A DNA stretch of 64,000 bases from Marsupella aquatica (lineage: Eukaryota > Marchantiophyta). The first letter of the stretch is position 1, and each line of letters begins with the position of its first letter. Made by a program: the position numbers and the translations under genes. A model generated the notes under the pieces. The model did no database searches and had not been told where the DNA came from. It saw only the letters and a list, made by a program, of their open reading frames with translations. Shown here piece by piece: positions 26,953-37,800 of this stretch. The stretch is from contig OZ316895.1 in NCBI GenBank assembly GCA_973895155.1, positions 8,432,001 to 8,496,000 of the forward strand. Direction: 5' to 3'.

Positions 26953-27540
26953 GGCAACGATCCGCTCCTCCTACTTCTCCTCGTCCTGCTGCTTCTGTGA
27001 TAAGGGATTCAAGTGGGTTTTCAACAGCTGCATCGGTCTGTCGAACTCTCTTCCTAGCTCACAAATCGTTACCCGGTGCCATTGCTTTCTGTAATGAGCG
27101 ATTCAAGTGGGTTTTAAACAGCTGCATCGGTCTGTCGAACTCTCTTCCTAGCTCACAAATCGCTTCCCGGCGCCATTGCTTTCTGTAATGAGCAATTCAA
27201 GTGTGTTGTCAACAGCGGCATCGGTCTATCGAACTCTCTTCCTAGCTCAACAATCGTTGTGGACAGTCCCGTCGTGAACATAGCCATGGCAACGATCCGC
27301 TCCTCCTACAGTACTTCTCCTCGTCCGGCTGCTTCTATAAAAAGCGATTCAAGTGGGTTTTCAACAGCTGCGTCGGTCAATCAAACTCTCTTCCTAGCTC
27401 ACAAATCGTTACAGGGCGCCAACGATTTCTGCAATGAGCGATTCAAGTGGGTTTTCAACAGCGGCATCGGCATCCATCTATCGAACTCTCTACCTAGCTC
27501 AACAATCGTTCCCCGTGCCATCGACTTCTTGTTTCAGTGT
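26921..27540. repeat. Tandem array overlapping the CRTISO start
   Basis: About five units of about 90-95 bp share GCGATTCAAGTGGGTTTTC, AACAGCTGCATCGGTC, TCGAACTCTCTTCCTAGCTC and ACAATCGTT. A longer block is also duplicated: 26,921-27,000 (which includes the CRTISO start codon and first coding bases) matches 27,256-27,340 with few differences. The array therefore includes the probable 5' leader or promoter of CRTISO. Confidence 0.88.
27153..27287 (-). other. Short open frame copied from the CRTISO start (possible uORF)
   Basis: The duplicated block carries a second ATG in the same local context as the real CRTISO start. Its frame encodes [11 protein letters not shown], compared with [11 protein letters not shown] in CRTISO, then diverges and stops after 44 residues. 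It ends 200 bp before the true start and does not overlap it. If transcription begins above 27,287 it would be an upstream open reading frame; otherwise it is an inert duplicate. Confidence 0.6.
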
Positions 27541-28679
27541 TGCTTTTCGTATTTCCTACAGTTCGTAAACCCCTCGTGTATCTTTTATCTTGCTCGTTTG
27601 TGAAAGGCGATCAGTAGACAATAGTCTCTCGCTGAGTCGAAACCTGGATAACTGCAAGGAATCCCGTGATCCCTTGTTGTTCCCTTCCCGACCGCTTTGC
27701 ACTTTTTGTAAGTGCAAGGCCAAACAAACTTTCATTAAATGACAACTATATAAGTGTTCATGAACACTTATTGACAAGTGCATGGCATTTTTACTTAGAG
27801 TAAAATTGCACTTATGGGGTAGGGGATCACATTTAGGGCAGGAATGAACAAATTAACCTTCTCTGACAAGGGAACCATGGAGGCATGGTAGATCTTATCA
27901 AAAAATGCACAATTCCGTATTTTTGCACTTATCAAGTAATGCAAACCCGCATTAAGAGCACACTGGATGCTGCTTCCCCCCGGAGTGTGCACTTAGAGAG
28001 AGACTACTATGCAAAGGTGAAGGTGATCAGTGAATGGGGTGCCTGTGTAGTTTTGTTCAAGGTATCAGCTCTAACCCCTTGTGGTAACCCTTATGAGATT
28101 TTAGGCACCCCTCCCTTGGCCAACCTAGTTTGGAGGTTATAAGACTTTGGCGGAAGTTTTCCAGCAAAGATAAGGTACAAATATGTTTGGGGTCTACCCC
28201 CACTAATCCATAATCTCTTTAGGCATTGCCTGAAAATAAGGCAAAATATATATTCAGAGTCTATGCCCCATAATCCATGGTCTCTTTGGGATTGCCTGAA
28301 CATAAGGTTTCTGTTTTCATGTTATTGTTAGAAGAAAGGTATGAACTTGCTATGTAGAAAATGTCAACATTTGGGTGCAGTCTATTCCAGTTGTCCATCC
28401 AAGCATATCAAGATTTCAGGCACTGAGTCTGACCCAAAAAGAAAGGGCACTGAATGATTAACCTTATAAGTGTGAAGGATGTAAAGTAAATCATGTTTAG
28501 GAGCTGCGTCTGATGCCTCGCTTGGTGGTGCTGTGGTCTCCACCTGATATGTCTCTCCCTGCCTGGTCTCTTTTCCCTTCATGTAGTGCTGGTTATGGCC
28601 GCTCCCAGACTTTCTATCAATTGGGTGCTGAGCATTTTAAGAAAAGGACAGAAATGAAGGGATGGACTTTCTAAGAATT

Positions 28680-29080
28680 CGAGCACACAATGCTCCCATG
28701 GATTGAGCCCGTGAACCATGCAACTCCCATGGGAAGTGACACCTTTTACACCTTCGCTCCTTGACACATTTCTTTAGGGTTGTTCCAAAAAGTTTCAAGG
28801 GCAGGGTTCTACCTTCAATATGTCCCTTGAAATTTAATTGACTTGGCTCGTCTTGAGCCGTTAGAAGTGGCTTGAAAAGATATTTCCAATCTATAATATC
28901 TTTTCAGTGTTTTTATGAATAATTGAGAGGATTATATTCCTAAATATTACTCATCACTCGCTGCGCACTTTGACTTTCCGAAAGTTTTTAGCTAACTTTG
29001 ACATTCAGTATCCCACCATATAATGGAATCTGATTGTTTTTGGTCGGGTAGAAACTACTTAGAAACATGTTTCCAATGAA
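28680..29080 (+). repeat. Dispersed repeat family, copy 2
   Basis: This copy shares ordered blocks with 10.53-11.22 kb and 48.15-48.56 kb: ATGCTCCCATGG, then GTGAACCATGCAA, TAGAAGTGGCTTG with TTTCCAATCTATAATAT, and finally CTTTGACATTCAGTA followed by GGAATCTGATT. No open frame is conserved between the copies. A decayed mobile element is inferred; its ends are not defined. Confidence 0.5.
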
Positions 29081-29558
29081 CCTAATATACTTAAATTTAA
29101 CTGGGGATTGAGAGACCTACAAATTCCCAAAGAGTCAAAGTTGAAATAGAGTATCTTATTTTCTTGCCACATTTTACTCCTGCAATATGTACAATATGAC
29201 CAAAATAAAGGGTTTTCCTGGGGTCCATCTGGGTAGGAAAGTCCATCCTAGCATTATGGGAAGCTTGCATAGCTCTACTAGCTTCAATTATTCATAAATT
29301 CAGAAGTTGAGAGGTTACACAAAATAAAGTGTGTTCTTAGTGTATGCTGGGGAGTACCATAACCCCATCAACTATCAGGTATTAATCACACTCATCAGTC
29401 ATTTGCATGTGGAACTTACTTATTAAGGTAAGCCAAGTGGAATTTTTCCAACTCAAGGTGGCTGGCAAGAGAGACAAACTGACCGCAAAATTTATATTCA
29501 AACTGGCAAGGCCATTGAGCTTCACTGATATTGGTATGTTGGTGATTCAGTGATATGA

Positions 29559-29650
29559 GTGACTGATAAGTGATGAGATTAACAATTTCTATACCCAAGA
29601 ATGAGTGACCTTGTGTATAGAGATTGTTAATCTCATCACGTATCAGTCAC
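29559..29650. repeat. Long inverted repeat (hairpin), 36-bp arms
   Basis: The left arm 29,559-29,594 and right arm 29,615-29,650 are reverse complements with about two mismatches, separated by a 20-bp loop. Complementarity continues weakly beyond the arms (ATATGA against TCATAT-like). Fragments of the arm sequence recur through the array that follows. Confidence 0.88.
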
Positions 29651-29952
29651 CCATATTGTTAACCCCAGCACTTATTTTTGGGTATAGAGATTGTTAATCT
29701 CCTCACTCCTCCGTCACTTATTCTTGGAAATTGTATAGGGATTGTTAATCTTATCACTTATCAGTCACCCATATTGTTAACCTCAGCACTAATTCTTCCG
29801 TATAGAAATTGTTAATCTCATCACTTATTCTTGGATATAGAGACTGTTAATCTCTTCACTTATCAGTCACCCATACTGTTAAAGTCCATCACTTATTGGG
29901 TATAGAGTTTAGGGTTTAAAGAAAATGACTGGAGATTAATAATCTCTATACA
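29559..29952. repeat. Tandem array of GTATAGAGATTGTTAATC units
   Basis: Units contain TATAGAGATTGTTAATCTC, ATCACTTATCAGTCACCCAT and ATTGTTAACC, repeated about five times at irregular spacing. The last recognisable unit (about 29,933-29,952) is inverted relative to the rest. The array lies 220-610 bp upstream of the TSNAX start codon. Confidence 0.85.
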
Positions 29953-30171
29953 CAAGAAGAATAGGTGATGGGTTTAACAACCTCTATGCCCTGGATGAAT
30001 TGGGTAGACACTTGCCAACTTTATGGGCAGTGCCACTTCATCGGTAAAACTGCCTGCATTGTGACGAAATTCAAAACGTAATACTGTACAATTGAATGAG
30101 GTGAACTCACATTGAAGAGTTTCGTTCATAACGAGGGCAGAAACAGTGCGAACTACTCAAAGCTTCGAGCG

Positions 30172-32536
30172 ATGTCACTGCAACCTGAAGACCCAACTGG
30201 TCTGTCTTCTTCTGAGACATTTGGTGACTTAATTTTCAGGAGCTGTCGTTCCCAAATTTTCTCTCAAGGACGTTGTATCGCTCTTTTTCGTGCGCGCTTT
30301 GGAAACATTCATGGCCAATGTGAATCACGCCATTTTGAAATTCTTGCTGCTGCTAACTTTGATGGAAGCAAATTTTAATTTCCCGCAAGCACGAACATAA
30401 TTGATTGACCGTAACACCTTACCGACTGATTCAGGGAAGAAACAGAGAACTGAAAGCGTCGAGAACTCTTTCTATTCTCAGTTTCATCAGATCGGTCGAA
30501 TCCTAGACGCAACGGTAAGCGCTCACACCTAATTTCATGGATTTCTCTGTCTGAAGTGTAGAGAGGCAGGAATCTTGCAGTGCCTAGTGCAGCTACCTTC
30601 CCCGTGACCATCTACAGTTGTCTGCAAGAAGGAATACACAGTGAACTGAACGAGCAAACCTTCGGAATGACATTGATGAGAAAGGACCTAATTGTTTGAC
30701 AGGCTGTTTGAAGGTTTCCGGGAATTCTAGGGTCCGCGCTTGGCTGATGAAGTTGGGTCGGATTTATTGTGTTTGGAGGAGTCTTGCAGAATGAAAAGCG
30801 GGAGAGGCTTGTGAAGGCAAGCCGTGATGTCACGATACATAGCAAGAAAGTCATATTCGCTGTCCACAGGTAATATTCAATGTATCAAAGCATGGTCCCT
30901 AGTGCAAATGTCATATTCGTGCAAGATATTCCATTGTTCTCTCGATCTTACCTTTGGCCTCTCTGTCTCTCTCTCTCCTTCTCTCTATCACCTTTGGACA
31001 TTCTGGATTCTAGCCGGAAGCTAATCAAGGGGATCCAGCTATTGTCAGTAGTTTGCATCAAGAATTTTGAAGAGTCGTTTGTTGTCGTAATGACACGTTT
31101 TTACTACCTTTGTGTGTGGAACAGGGCTACAGGCCCAAATAAGCTAGCACTGTTGGAGCAGGCAGAGAAAGATCTGGCTGTCGTTCGGATGAGTCAAGTG
31201 AGCCGCCTCGCTAGGGAGCTTCAAGGGAATGATTACTGGAAGTTTAGAAGAGCATACTCACCAGGGGTAGGTTAACATCATCCTTCGGAGTCCTGGTCTT
31301 TCTTTCAGCGAATGATAGTAGAAAGATTGTGACCTAACAAGAAAAGGAGGAGTGATATGGAGTGCCTTGAGTTTTGGATCGTCTTGGACTATGTCTTACT
31401 CGACCAGATATTGGTTGAGAAATGAATATTACGCTGGCATATGACTTTACAGCATTTGAACTCTCTGAAAATCTGAAGTTCTTTGGGGCGATTGAACAGA
31501 TCCAAGAATATGTTGAAGCAGCGACGGTGGTTGAGTATTGCAAGACTGGTTCCCTTCTAACTCTGGAGCAGCTCAACCAAAGCTTTGCTGACATGAGGGA
31601 TGCCAATAATAGGCCATTCACAGTCAGTATTCCTGATTACATACTAGGGGTAAATCGCTGAGTTCCACTTCCCTTACACTGAAAGAAAGATAACGTATGA
31701 CGGTTGAAAGTACATGACGAAAGCACGTTGTCTGTTTAGCTGTCAAATTAACAGACCGCTTTATTTTTTTCATTCAGTCCATTCAGGTGATTCAGTAGAA
31801 TGTCAGATACTGTGAACGGTTGTTTGCCTAAAGCCTGTGTTGTTTTTGTCTGTGGGCAGGTTGCAGACTTGACTGGAGAACTGATGCGACTCGCGGTAAG
31901 TGGCATAGCTGCTGGACAGCGGCAAGCAGCTATTTCTGTCTGCAACATCCTAGGTGGTTTATATCAAGGATTCTCTTTGCTTCCGCCCCTCCAAGAGAAC
32001 TTACGGGATTCAAAACTAAAAATGGACACCATGCTACAAAGCCTAATTAAAGTTGAAACTGGTGAGTATGTTGTACTCCGATTGCTCAATGTCGTGGATC
32101 ATAGTTACTTGCGCTATTTTTTTTCTTCTGTCTGTGTGTTTGGATGATTTTGTATTCATTTCTGGTTTTTGTCTGGGGCATGCTAGAACGATATCTAAGT
32201 TCAAAAGAACTGCCCTAAGTGTATTGAATAAAAGCTCAGGCAGCAAGGGTTGCCAACTGCATAGATGTCATTAGTTCAAATCAATTCAATCTGAGCTAGA
32301 ACTTGCGCTTAGAGTTGGGCTGATTGATAATCGTTATTTCTGAAACCGGTTCTCGGCTGAAGATTCGGTCAGAGCACTTCTCAGAAAGATTCTTTTGTTG
32401 TAGACACAATGGAGCTTACTGTGGTTGTTTTATGACAGCGTGCTACACGGTCCATGTGAGAGGCTCTGAGTACCCTCAAGAAATGCTTCTCAATGCTTTT
32501 GACCTGCCAACGAGTGATCATGGAGATGAGCACTAG
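30172..32536 (+). CDS. TSNAX: Translin-associated factor X (TRAX), complete, 7 exons
   Basis: The product partners translin in the C3PO RNase, known in animals and fungi for RISC passenger-strand removal and trimming of tRNA fragments. Exons: 30172-30199, 30435-30514, 30790-30869, 31125-31266, 31500-31649, 31860-32061 and 32439-32536. All are GT-AG and in phase: 780 bp, 259 residues. Recognised family segments are KRERLVKASRDVTIHSKKVI (39-58), ELQGNDYWKFRRAYSPG, IQEYVEAAT (111-119), DYILGVADLTGELMR and the C-terminal YTVHVRGSEY. By family knowledge the catalytic acidic residues fall in these blocks. Here E113, E116, D163 and E167 occupy those places, so nuclease activity is plausible (inference). 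The first exon is only 28 bp; the ATG at 30172 is the only ATG in its frame there, and codons above it lack an ATG. It is slightly shorter at the N-terminus than many homologues. The separate translin gene is not in the window. Confidence 0.93.
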
Positions 32537-34809
32537 TCCCGAAGTATCCAGTCACTAGATCCATATGTCATACTTGCAATCATAGTTGGGGTACACCGTT
32601 TCTGTATGATGCTTCCGATCTTCTTCCTAAATAGAATTATCTACTGGCCATTCTTTCGCAGAGATTCAGGGGAATTGAAGGAACAAATTCTAGAAGCCTG
32701 ACTCATAGTCAAACTGACTGTTTTGGCTTCAGGGGGAAGTAGAAAGGAATCGTTGAGTGATTGCACAGAATGTCGTCGCATCACCAGCATTTAATCTCTG
32801 AGAAAGCAGAGCCTGTCTATGACAAATTTTGAAATTGAACGAAAGTCATGAAGCAGTTATGGACGACCACCTGTGTGCAAAGGCGAGATTGCTGTTGGCT
32901 ATTCTGGAATCAACTAACAATTAACCAAGGTTGGGCTCTAGAAAACTGTAAGATTGATCACACCATCAAAGGCTGCAACGTGCTCGTGTCAGATATTAAG
33001 AAATCATCTAGGGAAAAGCTGAAGAAACTATGCATTGAACACTATCAGTGCTACGATCTTTCTCAGTCAGGAACCCTTACATTGGATGGAACTTTTCATC
33101 TATTGGAAGGGAAATATGGGGTTACTTCGAAATTTGGGTTTCTTCCAGTTTCAGATTAAAGTTAACGTCTAGAAACCTATGCTACCTTGTCTTGCCTTCG
33201 GCACATTTTGAAAATCTCAATTTTTCACTAGGGTTCCCATTTTTCACTAGGGTTACCAGCAAAAAGATGAACTGCTGGACATTTAGTCAACGAACACCTT
33301 GAGTAGCATCCAAGTTTGATTATTTGAATGTCGACGAACTCAGTCCCATTGAAGTAAGTTTTAAGAATGGTCTCTGAACCCTCTGGATATTGAGGGCCTT
33401 GTTATTAAGCACCATTCATGTAGAGGAATTTTGATGTTGAATATAAATTAATGTCAGGGTGTTAAATGGACACACAATGTCCAAAGCATATAAAACAAAC
33501 AACCCATATGACTTAAAGTTAGTTAGAGCCTTCCTGTCCAGACGCATTCCCAAATTGGAAATTCCTCCGGTTTGAAAGCTCTTGTGCTTTTATGTGGGAC
33601 AGTCCTCTCATGGGAGGGCTTTATTTACACTTAATGCCCTTCAAGATTTTCTTGGAGAAGAATGCCCTCGTCAAGATTTGGATCACCTCTTTAGGAAGAT
33701 TGTCTTCTACTTTTACAAAAATCAATAAAAAAAATAAATCATTCAGGCATTTACGTGTATTAAGGTATTGTGTCCAGAGCATTATGGGCATTATATCCCA
33801 CAATGCCCTATAAACAGGGCATTACCATATACAATTTGCTATGCCTTTGTTCTAAGAAGCACCTTGTTGATGCTGGGTTAGCAGAGTCTGCCTTGTTTAC
33901 TTTACGAAGACCTATTTTACAATCGTCCTCAGACAATGACCTGGTCTCACGCCGAAGGCAATATCTAATTTAGTGCTCTATTATGAGTTTGATTACCTGA
34001 TGTACTGACAGGATTATCCTTGATGATCTGTACAGGACGAAAACTTCCTTGTACAGAAGCATTGAGCTCTGAGCTCTATCGAAATCCCAGTATGTATCCA
34101 ATTCTAGGCCAAGATGGGTCATTCATTGGAGAATTATGACAGACCCTCACTTATTCACTGAAGCACAAATTGAAAAAGCAGCATTTGATAAGAATCACAG
34201 AGCACGGATGCAAAGGAATCGGATACAGAGAACAGTTGCGTGGTACATTCAATATATTCTCTATTTCCTGTACCGTTAGAAACAATGAACAATGAATTTG
34301 CACTGCACTCCATCAGCCAGGTGGAATAGTGCTTGCTCACCACCTCTGAATAAAAGCTAGATATGGACGCATGTGCTTCCTATAGCCTCTGCTGACGGTA
34401 TCTTCAACTTATGAAAGTTAGGGTCATGAATGCTTTATGCTCCAACTCATGTATGTAAGCTAACTCGGGATGAATTGTTGACGTTTGATCATGTCAAATT
34501 GGGACATCAGGAAAGGTCGGTGTTTCTAGGTGTCCTGGATTTCCCAGTCTACTCGTTTGGTTGTCGTGTGCATGGCAATTTCGCAAGTCGAATTTACTCT
34601 AGAATCTAGTGAGGTTCCTCTCATCGTATGTACATCTATGCAAACGTGTCTGTCTCTACACGAAGTAATTTTGGGAGTATATCCCTCGCATCCAATCCCT
34701 AGCTAGCAGAAATGAAGAGGATGAAAGTTCTTTGCAGTTTTATCCACTACCGCATCATCATTCTTCCTAGGAACGAATGCATAAACATTTATCCTTGGGG
34801 GAAGGTTAA
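32537..34809. other. Intergenic stretch between convergent genes
   Basis: The stretch holds the 3' ends of TSNAX and the RSP2-like gene. A forward frame at 32,848-33,159 (103 codons) and others near 33.6 kb have no recognisable family and no matching splice chain. A short direct duplication of TTTTTCACTAGGGTT lies near 33,220-33,255. Nothing else is evident. Confidence 0.55.
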
Positions 34810-37800
34810 TCATTCGTCCGCTTCTGTTTCATCTCCCTCTGTTTCACCATCTGTCTCACTTTCTCCTGTGGTCTCAGCTGCTGCAGCTGCAGCTTCGTCT
34901 TCGGCGGCCCTTGCTGCAGCTTCTGCATCTTCTATGGCCTTGAGCCTTGCCTCCTCTTCAGCATATTTCTTATCTTCTTCTGCAACTTTAGCAAGTCTTT
35001 TTTCCTCCAATTCTTTTATCTTCTTCAAGTCTTCTGCTACTACCTTCACGTTAACTGAGCCCAAAATCTTTGCCAAATCGGCTGCTGCCATTGCCTGAAT
35101 CATCAGAAGGTCATGAACTTTCGTCACACTTCCCTCTGGAAATGAATAAGACCTCCGTGTTTTGAATCTCACAGTAATGCCATACATGAAATAGAGGAGT
35201 ATGTGGCTTTACAACACGGGGGATGTCTTAGGAAAGTAAATCATATTTACATGGACCTGGTTGGTTGGGGACTACTGCAAGTGACGACGGGAAGGGTCGC
35301 TCCTTGGATACTGGTATTGAGCTCTTGAGTCAATTTGTTGAATAATGATTGTATTTCACATTTCTAAGACCATCTAAGACCAGGATTTGACGAAATCTGA
35401 GACGCCTGGACGGGTAGCATTACAACTTGGATTGTCTTAGACATTGATCACAAACGAACGGATGAATTGGATTTGAAGTGATGCGGACCCACGCAGATTG
35501 GCCTGCAATGTAGTCCGGCTAGAATTTGGTAAGATTCCAATTTACGAGGAAGGAGACAAATTGAAAAGTGAACGAACTAGAGTATGGTACAGTGAGCGAC
35601 AGTTTACCTTTGAATGTGCCTCGTATTTCCCCTTGATTTCCAGGAAATGGGCGCAAGCTATCGTCAACTTTTTAACCCGAAGTAGCCACTTCAATCCTAA
35701 CTGGAGATGGTTCTAATGTCCGTCAGTATAAAATTCGTGGCATTTGGAGTCAACAATTTAAATCGTACAACGAAGGTCATTCTCTTTGTGTTGAGAAAAG
35801 GCGTTGGATATTACCAGTCAAGAGGAACACTCAACTATTGTATATACAAAGCAGTCTGTGCAAGAATTAGGTAAGAAACCCAGTGCGACATGCTCAACAA
35901 CTTGGAAAGACAAACTCTGACCGGAGCTACTTGGGTTCGTTCTAAATGTCTTTTACTGATATGAAGGTTTCTACTGTGAAGTTACAATATCCTTTGGACA
36001 GGAATTTTGGCTAATGCAGGTACTTGAAAGTTGACAAAGGACCATAGTATCCCACAGTTCAAATGTAACTTAGACCACGAGGTGTCGGTCATGAGGGAGT
36101 GGTATACATACATATGCAAATGGGGCTTCTTTACTCAACCGCTTTCCTGTCAGTCCCTGATGCAATCGATAGCAAAATGTCAAACGTGAGCTTTCATACA
36201 AGCTCTGCAAGCACATGACTCAAGAAGAGCACCATGACCTTCATAATCTGCAGTGTTTCTTCCAGTCCTTCCCAGGAGCAACTATTGTCTGAACAGACAT
36301 TGAAAGCTCGTTGAATGCAACAGTTTGCAAAGCTACATATCTACAAATAGTTACCATGGCAGGGAACAGCTCTACCGGGAGGCATATGATGAGACTGGGT
36401 ACTGCCTAATGTAAATATCGGGCATTCACACGATAGAACATATTGCTCTTCATGGAGATGAGTACAGGGCCTCCTTTTGGATCTCTCTCACCAAGTACCG
36501 AGCCAACCAGGATACCTTTCTTGACTGCAGTACTACGTTTTGCAGCAGATGAGAGGAAATTCCACATTTGTTCAGTGATCAAGTAGGAGAAAGGTGTTCT
36601 ACTCACTATGATATATGATTCCACAAGCTTCCACTTCATTTCATCTTGCGGTTTGAATGTATCGTAGTTCTTAAGATCCTGAACACCAATCGCGGAAGAA
36701 TAGTGGAATGATTACTTAATATCAGATCCATTAGGACGTGGTGGTGAGTTAACAAAGTAACGACAGTCAGTGGGTGCGAAGCTGATTTTCAGGGCTGAAA
36801 GGTCTCGTGAAAGCTTCCTATTACACTCACAGTGATGAACTTGTCATTCAATAGAAGTCGAACTGCAATCCAGTCGTCAACTACATATTTCTTCTGGTCC
36901 AGGACAATGAGTAGAGCCTGCAGAATTCGGCACTCCTTTTTGTAAATTACAGTTCCTCCCTTTCGTCTCTTTGACAGTTACCGAAACTCGACTAGAACCA
37001 CAACAATTGTTTCAGAAACAGAATTTGTATCTTGAGCCAAAAAATCAGCTTCAATCCGAGAGGGTTCTGGTTACTTCAGCAACGACATTCAAATTGTGGA
37101 CGATATATGTCTCAAACATCAATGAAGCAGCTCCCAAATACAATTGGTGAACTCCTTATTCTAACTCAGGTCAATTCATGGGTCATTCAAGTTTACAACA
37201 AATACGGCTGCCCTAAAACTTGCCTTGAGTATTCTAAACGTTCTTCGTCTTGGGAAAGGGGTACACTTTATTCGCTTAAGTTCAGTGTCCTACAAGAACC
37301 AAAATCCAGTTAGTTGTTGCAAATCTTGGGTACACAGACACTGAGCTGGCAAAATACAACCAAACTGGGCTGATACAGGTAATATTTGTAGCAGTTCTTT
37401 TCTCTTAGACATTGGCTCAGTGGAACATCTGGTGGTTTCATGAAATGTTTGAGCAATAGGCTAGAAGGGTTTTTCTTTTTGGATTGTTATGACAGGTTGC
37501 CCAAACCCTTCAATCATCTACTTGATTATTAGGTTCTCGAGTAACTGTCCTACAACTCGAAAACTCAGCAAAATGAGTAGAAATGGTGTTAGCTTGTGAA
37601 CTTGGGCGGGTTATGAAATATGACTAGCTGAGTAGTCCCATAGGTAAAGCGTGGAATGGACGCATTCAAATATATTCTTTAATATCTCAATTCCATGTTT
37701 GCATTCGGTCTATCCACGATGCTGATCAATTCTACAGACAAGTGTAAAAGCTTGTACTAAGACATGTGGACTTGTCTGTACTGTCGTGACAGTAACAGCA

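Larger units (their letters stand above)
27541..30171. other. Intergenic stretch, no supported gene
   Basis: Between CRTISO and TSNAX, which diverge, I find no coding region. The stretch holds one dispersed-repeat copy (28.68-29.08 kb) and an array with a hairpin (29.56-29.95 kb), and it must contain the TSNAX promoter. Confidence 0.6.

Noticed and set aside
32848-33159. 103-codon forward frame downstream of TSNAX
   Set aside because: TSNAX already ends with its conserved C-terminus at 32,536, and this frame has no recognisable family.
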